Assembly: GCA_003427395.1 (NCBI GenBank)
Contig: BFEA01000869.1
Location: forward strand, 59,842-103,217
DNA length: 43,376 nt
Direction of reading: 5' to 3'
Origin: Chara braunii
Lineage: Eukaryota; Streptophyta; Charophyceae; Charales; Characeae
Shown: positions 1 through 10,349 of the stretch, piece by piece
Numbering within the stretch: position 1 is the stretch's first letter
How the letters are laid out: each line of letters starts with the position of its first letter
Notes under the pieces: model-generated
Told to the model about the DNA's origin: nothing
Database searches by the model: none
Seen by the model: only the letters and a program-made list of their open reading frames with translations
Translations under genes and position numbers: made by a program

Positions 1-251
1 GGTACGGGGACGAGTCTCGTACCAGTTCTCTGCTGCTGTACTTGTACTCAGTGTGACTTGCCGTTTCGGCATTGGGAATCCAAGACTTCGACTTTGTGCC
101 TTGCCACTGTGTCTGCGTCCAACCCTCAGTCCGAGTCCGTCGTGTCGAGTGAGTGAGTGTGTGTGTGTGCTCTCACTCTCTCCCTCTCTCTCTCCTCTCC
201 CTCGGCTCACCCTCAGCCTCACTCCCGTTACAACAGCTCTCTTACGCGCAC
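1..251. other. Unassigned sequence, pyrimidine-rich in part
   Basis: No gene is recognised. A CT-rich stretch with a short GTGTGTG run covers about 150-215. The decayed LINE frame on the minus strand reaches a TAG at 252-254 and meets more stops just beyond it, so this piece is either LINE 3' sequence or different DNA. No poly(T) marks a LINE 3' end here. Confidence 0.4.
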
Positions 252-3200
252 CTAGGAAAAGGTAGACTCTACTGGTGGAGAGCCGTCCTCTTCTAATTGT
301 GTCAGGTTAATGCTTTGGGTGGTCTGCCAGCCCTGGAAAATCCTCCTCCCATCTGGCTGATACGTCATCAATTTCCAAAGTTTGGATTGATCCCCATTTC
401 TACAGACGTACCAGGTGCCTATGGGATCAACAGCATCCGCCTCCAAATGAGCTTTCCAATGTTGTGGGATCGCATCAATCAGAAGCGCAAGCTTAGAGTT
501 GATATTCCTCATCCGTCCAAGGGTAGTTTTAAGGTCCGATTCAGTTTTCCATCTACCTTGGATCTGATCCCAGATGTCGTTAATTCTGAGAATCCCGAGC
601 TCAATCCATTTCCTACCAAAGCTTGATCTATCCGCTTTAATCCTGTCCCCTCCCGGAGCACTAATGTACGGGTTCTCGAACAGAGGCTGAGATAGAATTT
701 CTGCAGTGGTAGTAGGTTCAACCCAGACATCAGGTCTGAGTTTCTTCCATACCAGAACCACTGCTCTCCAAAAACAAGACTTGATTTGTCTCCGTTGAAA
801 CGAGAACATCATCAGGCATGTCCACACGTCCTCAGGGCGAGCTAAATTTCATTCCTTAGCTAAAAAATATTCAGCCATCACAGCCCAATGGGGGGCCGGG
901 GTTTTCATACTTGCATCAATCAGCCAACGTGCCAGCATAGCACTGTTCTGTTTCATAGGGTCCAGAATCCCCAGGCCACCCTGTGATCTCGGTAGACATA
1001 TAGTTTCCCAGGCCACCTTGGTTATAAACGCCTCATCATCTGTAGCAAACGGTTTCCATAGAAACTTTGTCGCACGCCTTTTGGTCAGGGTGTACAGCTG
1101 TTTCCCCAGTGGTCTAACTGTTCCCACGAACCACAATAGCGCAAACCGAGCTCCATTGATCACCATTGCCCTTCCAAATGAGGATAAGTGGGGGGCCTTG
1201 CCCCACATAGTCACACGTTGCACGGACTTTTGCAGCAGCAAGTCGTCTTGATCACCGGCACAATCTAAGAGGGAAATTTGAACTCCTAGAAAACGTTCGG
1301 ACGTATCCTCTGTGATACGCTTCATGCCCTATTCACAGTTCAGGAAAAAGACTGCAGGGAGGAGATACATTGATTTATGCCAGTTTACCGAAGCTTCAGA
1401 AAGATCACAATAGTTAGCCAATTCCATCCTCAGGGCCGCTAATGAAGACTCCGTATTCTCATAAACTGCAAACAAATCATCTGCAAGTGCTTTAATTTTG
1501 CACTGGCCCGGGACAACTTTCAAGCCTTTAATCGACACATTCTCTCTGATATTGTTCAACAGGACTTCTATTTGGACTGCAAACAGCAAGGGAGCAAGTG
1601 GGCACCCTTGTCTTAATGATCGTGACAGAGGGAAGGTCTCCGAGACCTGGCCATTAACCATGACAGCTGCAGTTGACAGCATGTACATGACTACTGTCCA
1701 TTTTCTGAAATTGGCTCCGAACCCCATGACTTTCAGCGTTGTCAAAACGTAAGACCAATTCACGTGATCGTAAGCTTTTTCTAAGTCGAGTAAGAGCGCT
1801 GCCACGTCCAAGGAATCATTCTATTTCCAGGGACTCATTGGCGGTAACTATGTTGTCAAAAATAGATCTACCTTGAATAAAAGTCGCCTGATCACTCTGT
1901 ACCAACTCTGGGAGGTATTTCCCCAATCTTCTAGCCAATGTTTTGGCTAGCAGCTTGTAGGAGACGTTTAAAATCGAAATTGGCCTCCAATTGCGTATTT
2001 CTGAACGATCACCCTTTTTAAATAATACAGAGATAATTCCATGACGCATATTGGCCAACAGGTTAGACCCTAACAACGTCTCATTGTAGATTTCCACCAA
2101 GCTATTGCCGACCGAATCCCACAACGTTAGGTATAGTTCTACTGGGAGACCATCGTCTCCCGGTGCCCTACCTTTGGACATGGCTTTGAGCGCTTCATAC
2201 GCTTCTTCGGTCGTGATAGGTCGGTCCAAGTTTAAACGCCCACTCGTCAAGATTCTACTTGTTGTGCACTTCCAGTGTTCACAGTCTGCATCCAAATCCT
2301 CGGTGATCTCTACACCTTGCAATCTTGATGTGAGGATGTCTTTATAATATATGGCCGCATATTCGCATAGGTTTGTCAATGCCTTGGCCCTCAGAGCATC
2401 GGAGTCAAAAGGATGTTTTCACTCACTCATTCGTGTGGATGATCGACGCGGGAGTAATTTATGAAAGAACTCTTTCGTCATTCGATCATACACCACAATA
2501 CCTTTCACTAGCAGACGCTCCGACCAGACATCTGATTCCTTCTTTTGCAGGTCTTCCCATTCTGTAAGTAGTCTGGCTCTTTCCTTCCCCCACACCAGGT
2601 TGAAAATCGGGTGTTCAACCATTCTCTGTTCCGCGTACAGGATTTTTCTTTTAATTGACCCCTCGTTTTGTGCTCTCGATCTTGCCAACAGTCTAGAGAA
2701 CACATTGAGAAGGTTGGAAAAAATCTTAGAGCCCGAATTCCACCACTGTTCCCGAGTAGGGAACTTGTCTCTGGATAACTCCCATCCTTCCCAAAAGCGT
2801 CTCATCCAATCTACAAGACCAGGGTCTTCTAGATTCTGGACGTTAAATCTAAAGAGGCCTCTGCCTCTGTTCATCGTCGAAGACCTTATGGTAAGGGTCA
2901 CTGGTTTATGATCAGAGAGAGACTGTAAGGATTCTGTTATATCATTTACCGAGTCCCATAACCCATAAGAGATCAAAAAATAATCCAGTCTCCAAAGAGA
3001 TAATATCAGTTCTGTCATTACAGTTAGAAAACCACGTGAGACCTAGTTGATTCGGATGAGACAGTCTGTAGGGGTCAATCAGATTAAGCTCGTTCATCAG
3101 GGACAACATCATATCCTTATCGCGACAATCATTATGTCTAGATGAGGTGGCGTCTAGGGAAGTATTCCAATCCGCTCCGAGGATGAGATGATCACAATCC

Positions 3201-3601
3201 GGAATGACATACAGTAGTTCTTCAAAAAACTGGCTACGTTCTGAGCGGTCAACAGGTGCATAAATAGAAGCAACTACCCATTCAATTCCATCCTTGAAAA
3301 TTTTAACCCAGCACCACTTTCCCCAAAGATCTGCGTAGAAGTCGATGATCTCAAGGTCGTGGTCTCTGTGGATTAAAATGGCCATACCGCCTTTCGTGTC
3401 GATCGCAGGAGACCACACTTTGGGGTCATCCCACCAATGGCCCAAGGCATTGATCTTGTCCTCGTTTAATTTTGTCTCTTGAAAACATGCAATAAGACAT
3501 TTATTCTTATGCAGCCATTCCTTTACCCTATTCCGTTTGTGCCTTCTAGTTGTATCTCCTAAAACTCTCAGATTCCACGTGGCAACATTGAACTTAGACA
3601 T
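252..3601 (-). pseudogene. LINE ORF2, endonuclease and reverse transcriptase, broken
   Basis: The endonuclease (3601 to about 3000) opens with NVATWN and carries QETK, YAP and GADWN motifs. The frame then shifts near 3000-3018, and the catalytic SDHKPV follows in the next frame. That frame runs to 1816, interrupted by a TGA at 2419-2421, and carries RT motifs such as RAPGDDGLP and NWRPISILN. A second shift near 1812-1816 leads to LLLDLEKAYDHVNW (motif A), RQGCPLAPLLF, and ALADDLFAV, which holds the catalytic DD. The same frame continues through TAG 1329-1331 and TGA 849-851 into the C-terminal region (LSQPLFENP, LIDAIPQHW) and stops at 252. In this family the protein nicks DNA and primes reverse transcription at the nick. 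This copy has two frameshifts and three internal stops, so it should be inactive. Confidence 0.92.
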
Positions 3602-3775
3602 GACTCACTGCCCCCCCTCCTCGTGTTGGATACCGGAGGTGAGATCGTCCCACGGGGAAGACATGCATTTTTTTAAGAACTGAGAGTTCAGTTTCTTTGC
3701 ATTTGGCAGCCTTCCATCCACATCCGTCAGAATTTCCGCAGAACACAACGGAAGGATCCGGACACGTGACAGTTC

Positions 3776-5791
3776 CTATCGTTTTTTCTCATAAATCCAA
3801 GACAGAGGGAGAAGTTTCAATCCTTCGACCTCCAAGGCCTCTAGTTGACCAGACTCAAATTGGACATCAAACAGAGGGACAAAGAATTTCAGTTTCTTGC
3901 TCGTGGAGCCAGGATAATCTACAATCAAACGAACCATCAATTCACTAGTTATCCATCTGAATCGGAATTTGCCCCTAATTGCAGTACGGATCAAAGTGTA
4001 GATGGAAGAGGGCATGGGTTGTTCCGGAGATTCGATGTTTACCATAGCTGGAGCCTCATCCATGCTGCTGAAAGTTAACCACCAGAGGTTATTTCGAACC
4101 GCCGTGCAGAACAATGGAAGTAACCTTACCTCCAAATCATGAATTTGACCTCGTCGTAGAGAAGCCGGGGTACGCCTTCTAGTTGTTTTCGTACCTGGAG
4201 TACCAGGTATCGAATTCAGTGAATTCTCCGAGCCAGTAGGCGGCAAACCATCCTCGTTCCTGAAGAGTGATGAAGTTGAGACATTCCCGTCTAACCGTCT
4301 CTGTTTCCCAAACGATGATCGAGTTTCGAGATTGGCTGAGGACGAAGTCGAGGCCTCCTGCCTCTCCATGTGGCCTGTTCTTAGTACAGGCGAAGCTTCC
4401 GACTGGTGAACCTCCGACCGAAGACCTCCAGGTGGCGGCCTCCATGGAACTTGTAGTTGCCCCGTCTGCAAAGGCATTCAGAACTGCTGCTGCATCGCAC
4501 CACTGATTGGATCTCCATACAGAAAGAGTGTCGAGTCCCTGAATTGGGAACCCAATGGAGGTGCCAACCATGGATGAAGCCCTGACATCTGAAAGATGCC
4601 ACTCAGAGTGGCATGCATCTCCGGCGAATAAATAGGATTAGTGGTTAATCGGCCGACGACAGGGTTTGCATGGAGAAAGCTCAAGGGGGCTCCAGCATAC
4701 GCTGCTTGCTGTGTTACTGGAACCGAACTCATGGATACTCCTCCCATCAAAGAGGTTCCTGCTCCACCCACAATCCATCCCGAAGAGCCCAGTGGTCCAC
4801 TTCCGCTCCCTACAGGCACTCCTCCATTAGGGAAGTTTGGACCACTGCCCCCCCCTTCTTGACTCCCCACTGGTCCCATCACGCCCTGATATAGTGGACG
4901 GCTTGCCGTTGCTGCATGGCCTTGTTGGGATGACTCCCCCGGGGCCTGTTGTCTATTTCTTCTGCAATCTGCTTCCGTATGAAAATACGCTCTGCATCTT
5001 CTGCACCTCGGAGTCTCCGAAGACGCCAATCTGACTTCGAGCTCGTCGCCTTCGCATGTATCAACCCTTATGCGATCTTTCATGTTGCCTTGTGATGTCG
5101 GGTCAATGTCAAACTTGATGTTGATCAATGCCGGTTTCAAACGGTCCTGCTCCGCCGGATAAGTACGCAGCACCGGTCCAATCGCACGTGCCACTTGTGC
5201 TTCCAGATAGAAGAATGCGTCCAATGGTACTTGAACGGCGACTACCCAAAAGCCTGCATCGTCTTCTTCCTGTCTTCGAAGCCTCAACTGAGCCTTTGTT
5301 AGCCACGGCTTAAATTCCAGTACATATCGGTTTGATCCAATCGACAGCTCATCCCTTCCTTTGAGGATTAACCATGTGGCTATGGCCGAGTTCTTCGCTA
5401 CGTATGATAGAACGTTGGGACTCTCAATTTTCACTCTTCCCCGACTGAAAGACGAAGCTTCAAATGAACCATCCGCCACCTTCTCGTCTTCAAACGCTCT
5501 TACTATATCTTCTTTGACTTTGCGAGACAAGAATCGTGCACCTTCGCGGAATATAACCGTGACCGTGTGTTCTTTCAGCCAGTCTATTTTAACCTCGTCG
5601 ATTGTCCTATTGACTTTAAATCTGACCTCTCGACCTTCACCGCTCATCACCCCCGGATCGATGTTGGTGGTCATCACCCCATCCTCGTAGCATCTCCTTG
5701 ATAATTCTCGAAGCCTGGTATTGTCCTCCTCCGCGTCTGTCGGGGCGGCTGGAGGAGATCTCGCCTCACGGTCCATCACCACTTCTGCCAT
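3776..5791 (-). pseudogene. LINE ORF1, RNA-binding protein with CCHC knuckle, one in-frame stop
   Basis: A first open stretch of 437 codons (5791-4481) ends in TGA at 4478-4480. The very next codon in the same frame is ATG, and the frame stays open for another 233 residues to 3776. This looks like one protein of about 670 residues with a single nonsense codon. Residues 263-276 form a CX2CX4HX4C knuckle (C263, C266, H271, C276). Upstream is a globular region (about 55-230) resembling the DUF4283-type domain of plant LINE ORF1. The remainder is Gly/Pro/Ser-rich and low in complexity. The family coats LINE RNA in a ribonucleoprotein; here that role is inferred. The start at 5791 is the first Met of the frame. 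Confidence 0.85.
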
Positions 5792-6121
5792 CTCCCGACC
5801 TCCGTAACTCAGGCTAATAACCTTCTTTCCGAGCTATGCTAATGCAAACCTTATCACCCCTGTCTCCGCAGACACCTATCTCTGACTTCACTCTGCTCGT
5901 CTCGACTCACTTACTAACTTAGAGTACCATGGGGTCCATCACCGGAGTCGCTTATTGGGAGACGCCATAGCCCTTAACTATGTCGCGCCGACATGGCGGC
6001 GCTATGCTTCTCGTCAACATCCGTGGTGCTATCGTGGTGGTAGAGCCACGGGCGCGCTCTACCCGTCACCGGGTATCGAGCGCTATCGCGCTGGCGGTAA
6101 CGCACCGGTTGGGCCCCCCCT
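5792..6121. other. Probable LINE 5' leader and junction DNA
   Basis: There is no convincing gene. The stretch next to 5791 is probably the LINE 5' leader, read on the minus strand. About 5960-6120 is GC-rich with short inverted repeats around GCGCTATCGCGC and GTGGTGCTATCGTGGTGG, and ends in a C7 run directly before the U6 fragment. I see no plant snRNA upstream element or TATA box in the expected position, so it does not look like a U6 promoter. Confidence 0.35.
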
Positions 6122-6192
6122 GATACAGAGAAGATTAGCATGGCCCCTGCGCAAGGATGACACGCATAAATCGAGAAATGGTCCAAATTTTT
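6122..6192 (+). pseudogene. U6: U6 snRNA fragment, 3' 71 nt, plant type, with A-rich tail
   Basis: The stretch from GATACAGAGAAGATTAGC to GGTCCAAATTTTT matches, as far as I can recall, the 3' two thirds of plant U6 base for base. It includes the ACAGAGA box (6125-6131), the AGC triad (6137-6139) and the plant-specific CATAAATCGAGAAATGG end. The first roughly 32 nt of U6 (5' stem-loop) are missing and replaced by unrelated GC-rich sequence. A-rich runs (6199-6250) follow the U-tract. Truncation at the 5' end plus an A-rich tail suggests retroposition by LINE machinery. The lack of changes suggests a recent event. It is unlikely to work as a snRNA. Confidence 0.88.
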
Positions 6193-6916
6193 AAACATAT
6201 AAAAAAAAAAAAACAAAAAAAAACGGAGACATCTTCTCAAAAAAAAAAAATTCCGCATTTGAGGTTTTGGGCATGGTTCACGTCACACTGCTGTACCTTT
6301 TCAGATGGAACAAGGTCGCGGCCGTCTGGAGAAATGCGGATTTGGTACTTGGCTGGTCACAGGGTGCATCCACAAATTGTGCAAGAACTTTTGTGAACGA
6401 TTTTAGAGCATTTGCGGTCAGATCCAGAGGTGAACGCAAAATCCCTTGCCCCGCGGCTTCCCAGGCCGCTGGCAAATGGGCACTGGAATAGTACATACAT
6501 TTGCGAATTTGGTAGATCCGTGTGACCGGCCTTTTCCCCTTTTTTTTGGGATTTTGGGATTATAGGTCCCCGTGTGAGTAGTGGAGCGAGGCGCAACATC
6601 TCTGCTGATCGGATGGCTGGAGAGCGCCGTTGTTCTCTTTCAAATCAACTTCTTGCTGTCACTTTTGCCCCAAAACTCGGTACACGATAGAGTGCAGTAG
6701 TCGAACCGCGCGCCCTATTGGGATAGAAAGGCCGTCTTAGCAATTTCAGTCTGCGGTTTCGACGGGATTGAACCGCCACGGATCTTCGCGGCTGCTGCGC
6801 CGGAGTGTAGAGCTGTGATGCTGTGAACAGTACCTCCAGGAGGGATCGGCCAATTCATCAGCAAGGAGAGGGGAAGCACAACCACGGTGGTTCACCATAT
6901 CACCATCTCCATCGGT
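6193..6916. other. Kinase upstream region with a degraded repeat
   Basis: After the A-rich tail, 6255-6600 holds a low-copy-looking repeat. Its middle (about 6440-6490, CCAGGCCGCTGGCAAATG) resembles the middle of the inverted-repeat element at 14229-14620, so it may be a decayed relative. About 6600-6916 must contain the kinase promoter and 5' leader, but no TATA box can be assigned with confidence. The kinase frame has an upstream stop at 6824-6826. Confidence 0.35.
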
Positions 6917-9900
6917 ATGGCCACTGCCATCGTCCCGGCTACCGGTAGTCGCTCCAGCTCAACAGCAACCACGCTGGCATTGCTTGGCAGCAGGTGGCCT
7001 GAAAGGCCATCCATAGCAGTAACCTCATTAATCTTAGGACTGCTTGTACTGGCGCAGCGCTGCGGATGTTCAGCGGTGGAGACTAAGGGACAGCCGTGCA
7101 ATCTAGGTCTTCCTTCCCGCCGTTGTGTCAAACTTGTAGAACAAAAAGCGGGAGAAGAACCCTCTTTGGGGAGAGCGCTGAAGACTAGTGCCTCAGCGTC
7201 AAAGAGCAGTAATTACCCGCCTAGCGAGAGCAGAATCTCCCCGCCGCCTAAGACCAGTGCCTCAGCGTCAAAGAGCAGTAGTTACCCGCCTAGCGAGAGC
7301 AGAATCTCCCCGCCGCCTGGGACAAGCGTAGCCTCCCCTATCGCTAGTAGTATTGCCTCACCCTCTCTCTTCCCTCCTACTGGTAGCAGTGCTCCCGCTC
7401 AACCGCCAGAATGCGAGATCTTGCTAGACCGATCTCTTTTAATTGCCTGTCGAACCGTCCTACGTCACTCGATGATTTCGCTGCCTGGTTTGTTGGCAGC
7501 CTTTCCCGCCAAGCCGCGGTGCGTTACTGCTATCGGCAATATCCGTTTCGCGCCAGACGGTCTGATATTCTATTACGTTGTGGAGAGCTATTACGAGTTA
7601 GGAGGGAAGAGGAGTGGGGAGTCGGCGATGTTCATGAAGGGGAACCTGTCTGGAGTGCGGCAGGGCGTTGAGCAGCTTGCCAGCCAGACGTTGATCAGCC
7701 ATAGCTGGGTGCCGTCCATGCCGGACGGTCCGCCGCCGTCCGATCCGCTTATTTATGGAGATGGTATTCCAACGCCGTCAGTGGTCTACGTCGATGGCAT
7801 CGAGCTGTCTAAGCAGGGAACACACCTCCTGCTGAGCGCGTACACTGTCAGGGGGAACGCATCGTGGATAACCTCTCTGGATGTCGCGAATGGCTTCCGG
7901 ACCTCGATTCGGGTTCCCGCCGATACAGCGCGCGGATTGGCCTTCGATCAGAACAAAACGTGCTTGTACATCGGTGACAAATCGGGGCTCGTTCCACGGA
8001 TCTTGTCGGCAAAAGTGGACGGCCCAGATCGCCCTACGACCGCTGAGCTGGCGGCGGCGGTGGCGGTGGCGTTGGCGCCCTGGAACTCATCGGCAGCCCC
8101 GAGGGTTGTCAATCCTCCGTTCTTCGGTTCGCGCAGCTTTAGCAAGGATGGCAGCAGCTGCCTGTACTTCATCGACAGAGAGGAGGGCAGAGTTTGGGGA
8201 TTCGAGCCCGCGTCTCGACGACTGCGCGGGATTACCAGGAAGGAAGCCGGGGTAAGCGACCTTACCGACTGCGCCCTTCTCGCGCTGTTCCGCGATGGCA
8301 GCCTCGGCGAAGTCGCGACCACGTCGGACGGCGTGAACGTCTTCGTCACCGATGCCTCTGGCATACTGTGGTGGATTACTCTCGATGCCCCTTGCGGATG
8401 TGCGCGGGAAATGGAAGTCGCCGCCAGATTCGAAGGCGGGGGTTTCCGCGGCCTGGCGATCAGCGAGGACGACCAGCTCCTCTACGTGGGGACCACCAGC
8501 GGGCTGATGCTCGAGATCTCTGTCAACACATCCAGCCTCAGCAGAAAGGTAGCCACGCCTCCTCCTTCTTCACCTCCAGAATCCCAACCCACGATCTGCA
8601 AGGAGGGGGGTTCAAATCCCTCTTCTGCAGTCGTTAGTTCTTTTCCCACCCCCCCCCTCGAATCTTCCGAAGAGAGCAGGCGACGGGGGAACGCCTCCAC
8701 CGCCGCCGCCGCCGCCGTCGTCATTCCCGTTCTCGGTTCTGTCATCCTCCTCACTTGCTTTGGCGCTATCTTTATGGTAATCCGTGCCCGATCTCGCAAA
8801 CCCAATCTGTGTATCGTTAGTGGTAGAAATCTGTGTAGCATTAGTCGTAAATATGCTTTGATAGAGCCCAACCCGCACACGGCGAGGAGGTTCTCGTTCC
8901 AGTCGCTGTCGCAATGGACGCGCGATTTTTCCAGTCCGTTGGGAGAGGAGGGTGCTTTCGGGCGCGTGTACTGGGGGGAACTGGAGGAGAAACGAGGCAG
9001 CGGAAAGGTGAAGAAACAGCAAATTGCGGTGAAGGTCATGGAGGGGAGTCTGACGCCAGGAATGTGGCAGCAATTCATTACGGAGGTTGACACGTTGACC
9101 CGGGTACATCACGCCAACCTGTGCGAGCTGATCGGCTACTGCGAGGACGGAAAGCGACCGATACTAGTGTACCCTTACAAGTCGGGCGGCAGTCTGCACG
9201 CCCGCTTGCACCAGCGGCCGGCCGGTCGGCAGCGGCATACCTCCCTCTCTTCTTCCTCCAACCTCTCCTCTTCCACTCCCAATCAGAGTTGTCCGACCGG
9301 TTGCTCGCTGCCGGGGGTATCCCCCGAGGAGGAGACATCTCCTGGTCAGTCCTTGCGGCCGTTGACTCTGAAGGAGCGCATCCTTGTAGCGTCACACGTG
9401 GGGAACGCAGTAAGATACCTCCACAAAGAAGTGGACCCTCCGATCTTTCATTGCGACATCAAGAGTCTAAACGTGCTGCTGAACGACGGCGTTGGGGAGG
9501 CGCTACGTGCCTTTCTCGCCGACTTTGGAATGGCCAAGATCGGCGAAACCGTTACCGAAAACGCTAATGGAGAAGCTAACGGCGGGTTTGCGTCGACGCT
9601 GCGGGGAACGGTGGGATACCTCGCACCGGAGTGCCTGTCGGGAGGAGAAGTGACAGAGAAGACAGACGTGTACTCGTTCGGTGTGCTCTTGCTGGAAATC
9701 CTCACTGGGCGAAATGCAATTGAAAACGATCCGCTGACGAACAGGTGGAAGAACATCGTGCACTGGGCCAAGGCATGCTTCGATCGCCCGAGCTTTGAGA
9801 CAATCGAGCGCTTTCTTGATCCTTCCTTGGAGGACGAGATGGCCAAGGACACGTCGTTGCGGTCAGTGGCCGTTGACGCGTTCACACTGGCATCACAATG

Positions 9901-10099
9901 CGTTGAACTTGACCCAGATGAGAGACCAGAGATGGGTGACGTGGCACAGCGGATCGACCGGATACTCAGTACGGCGGCGATGGGGGAACGGTGGAGGGAA
10001 AGACGGTCGCGATCGAGAGTCCCGATCCAAGTACCAGAAGCGGAATCAGAGAGAGAAGTGGAAAAAAAGGTTATTAGTGTGAGGATGCCCTTAGCGTAA
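6917..10099 (+). CDS. Receptor-like kinase, propeller-like ectodomain, non-RD kinase
   Basis: A single open frame of 1060 residues. The frame has a stop at 6824, and the first ATG is at 6917 (G at -3, G at +4). Residues 33-46 form a hydrophobic signal or anchor. Residues 85-165 are a Ser/Pro stalk with a 23-residue tandem repeat. Residues 200-545 look like a beta-propeller, with recurrent blades such as RGLAFDQNKTCLYIGD, FSKDGSSCLYFID and RGLAISEDDQLLYVG. One membrane helix spans 596-622. The kinase (about 660-1020) has K706, E723, H845-C846-D847, N852, D869-F-G, A903-P-E and R1003. Cys before the catalytic Asp makes it a non-RD kinase. The glycine loop reads GEEGAFGRV, one residue longer than the usual GxGxFGxV. 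A Ser-rich insert of about 50 residues sits at 766-816. Such proteins pass an extracellular signal to cytoplasmic Ser/Thr phosphorylation; the ligand is unknown. No intron is visible. Confidence 0.9.
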   Translation: MATAIVPATGSRSSSTATTLALLGSRWPERPSIAVTSLILGLLVLAQRCGCSAVETKGQPCNLGLPSRRCVKLVEQKAGEEPSLGRALKTSASASKSSNYPPSESRISPPPKTSASASKSSSYPPSESRISPPPGTSVASPIASSIASPSLFPPTGSSAPAQPPECEILLDRSLLIACRTVLRHSMISLPGLLAAFPAKPRCVTAIGNIRFAPDGLIFYYVVESYYELGGKRSGESAMFMKGNLSGVRQGVEQLASQTLISHSWVPSMPDGPPPSDPLIYGDGIPTPSVVYVDGIELSKQGTHLLLSAYTVRGNASWITSLDVANGFRTSIRVPADTARGLAFDQNKTCLYIGDKSGLVPRILSAKVDGPDRPTTAELAAAVAVALAPWNSSAAPRVVNPPFFGSRSFSKDGSSCLYFIDREEGRVWGFEPASRRLRGITRKEAGVSDLTDCALLALFRDGSLGEVATTSDGVNVFVTDASGILWWITLDAPCGCAREMEVAARFEGGGFRGLAISEDDQLLYVGTTSGLMLEISVNTSSLSRKVATPPPSSPPESQPTICKEGGSNPSSAVVSSFPTPPLESSEESRRRGNASTAAAAAVVIPVLGSVILLTCFGAIFMVIRARSRKPNLCIVSGRNLCSISRKYALIEPNPHTARRFSFQSLSQWTRDFSSPLGEEGAFGRVYWGELEEKRGSGKVKKQQIAVKVMEGSLTPGMWQQFITEVDTLTRVHHANLCELIGYCEDGKRPILVYPYKSGGSLHARLHQRPAGRQRHTSLSSSSNLSSSTPNQSCPTGCSLPGVSPEEETSPGQSLRPLTLKERILVASHVGNAVRYLHKEVDPPIFHCDIKSLNVLLNDGVGEALRAFLADFGMAKIGETVTENANGEANGGFASTLRGTVGYLAPECLSGGEVTEKTDVYSFGVLLLEILTGRNAIENDPLTNRWKNIVHWAKACFDRPSFETIERFLDPSLEDEMAKDTSLRSVAVDAFTLASQCVELDPDERPEMGDVAQRIDRILSTAAMGERWRERRSRSRVPIQVPEAESEREVEKKVISVRMPLA
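7181..7318 (+). repeat. Two tandem 69-bp units in the kinase stalk
   Basis: Copies 7181-7249 and 7250-7318 differ at very few bases and encode two 23-residue units starting KTSASASKS and ending ISPPP. The period is a multiple of three, so the frame is kept. It lengthens a Ser/Pro-rich extracellular stalk, which is probably flexible and glycosylated (inference). Confidence 0.95.
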
Positions 10100-10130
10100 C
10101 GGGCACCCGTCCTCGTCGGCGAAGGCGGGA

Positions 10131-10136
10131 AATAAA
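10131..10136 (+). promoter_or_regulatory. AATAAA polyadenylation signal of the kinase gene
   Basis: An exact AATAAA lies 32 bases after the kinase stop codon. It is the only canonical signal before the first foldback element at 10148, so cleavage would be expected just inside that element. Plant signals are loose, so use of this site is an inference. Confidence 0.5.
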
Positions 10137-10147
10137 AACAACCACCT

Positions 10148-10245
10148 GGGGCAAGGGCCCACTTGCACGGATTACGAGATTCTGACCGTTGAAGTGCTAT
10201 CTACGGTCAATATATCTTAATTCGTGTAAGTGGGACCTAGCCTGT
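10148..10245. repeat. Foldback element A, copy 1 (98 bp)
   Basis: The arms form a near-complete imperfect hairpin. The left arm begins GGGGCAAGGGCCCACTTG, and the reverse complement of the right arm ends with AGGTCCCACTTACACG. The loop side holds TGACCGTTGA on one arm and its partner TACGGTCA on the other. Two further copies lie at 10741 and 11454. No target duplication is obvious. It starts 12 bases after the kinase AATAAA. Confidence 0.85.
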
Positions 10246-10349
10246 GAATTGATTCGGGGGGTCAGCAGCTCGAAGGTTCAGAAGTGGAATCTCTAGATTT
10301 CAAATGGGGAGCCTGGATTGAGTAACGGTCGGTAGTGCCGATCTCGGTC

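Larger units (their letters stand above)
252..5791 (-). mobile_element. Decayed LINE (plant L1-like non-LTR retrotransposon)
   Basis: Read on the minus strand, the order is the one expected of a plant L1-type LINE: ORF1 with a CCHC knuckle (5791-3776), then ORF2 with AP-type endonuclease, reverse transcriptase and C-terminal region (3601-252). ORF1 has one in-frame stop. ORF2 has two frame breaks and three internal stops. The zinc-binding C-terminus usual for plant ORF2 is absent, so the copy is truncated or rearranged at its 3' end. It lies head-to-head with the U6 fragment and the receptor kinase. The few lesions suggest moderate age, and the copy cannot make its own proteins as it stands. 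Confidence 0.93.

Noticed and set aside
6887-6916. Kinase start ten codons upstream at a GTG
   Set aside because: A eukaryotic nuclear gene should start at ATG. The first ATG after the upstream in-frame stop is 6917.
8600-8626. tRNA-like T-arm (GGGGGTTCAAATCCC) inside the kinase gene
   Set aside because: There is no D-arm, anticodon arm or acceptor stem around it. It codes for the stalk before the membrane helix.
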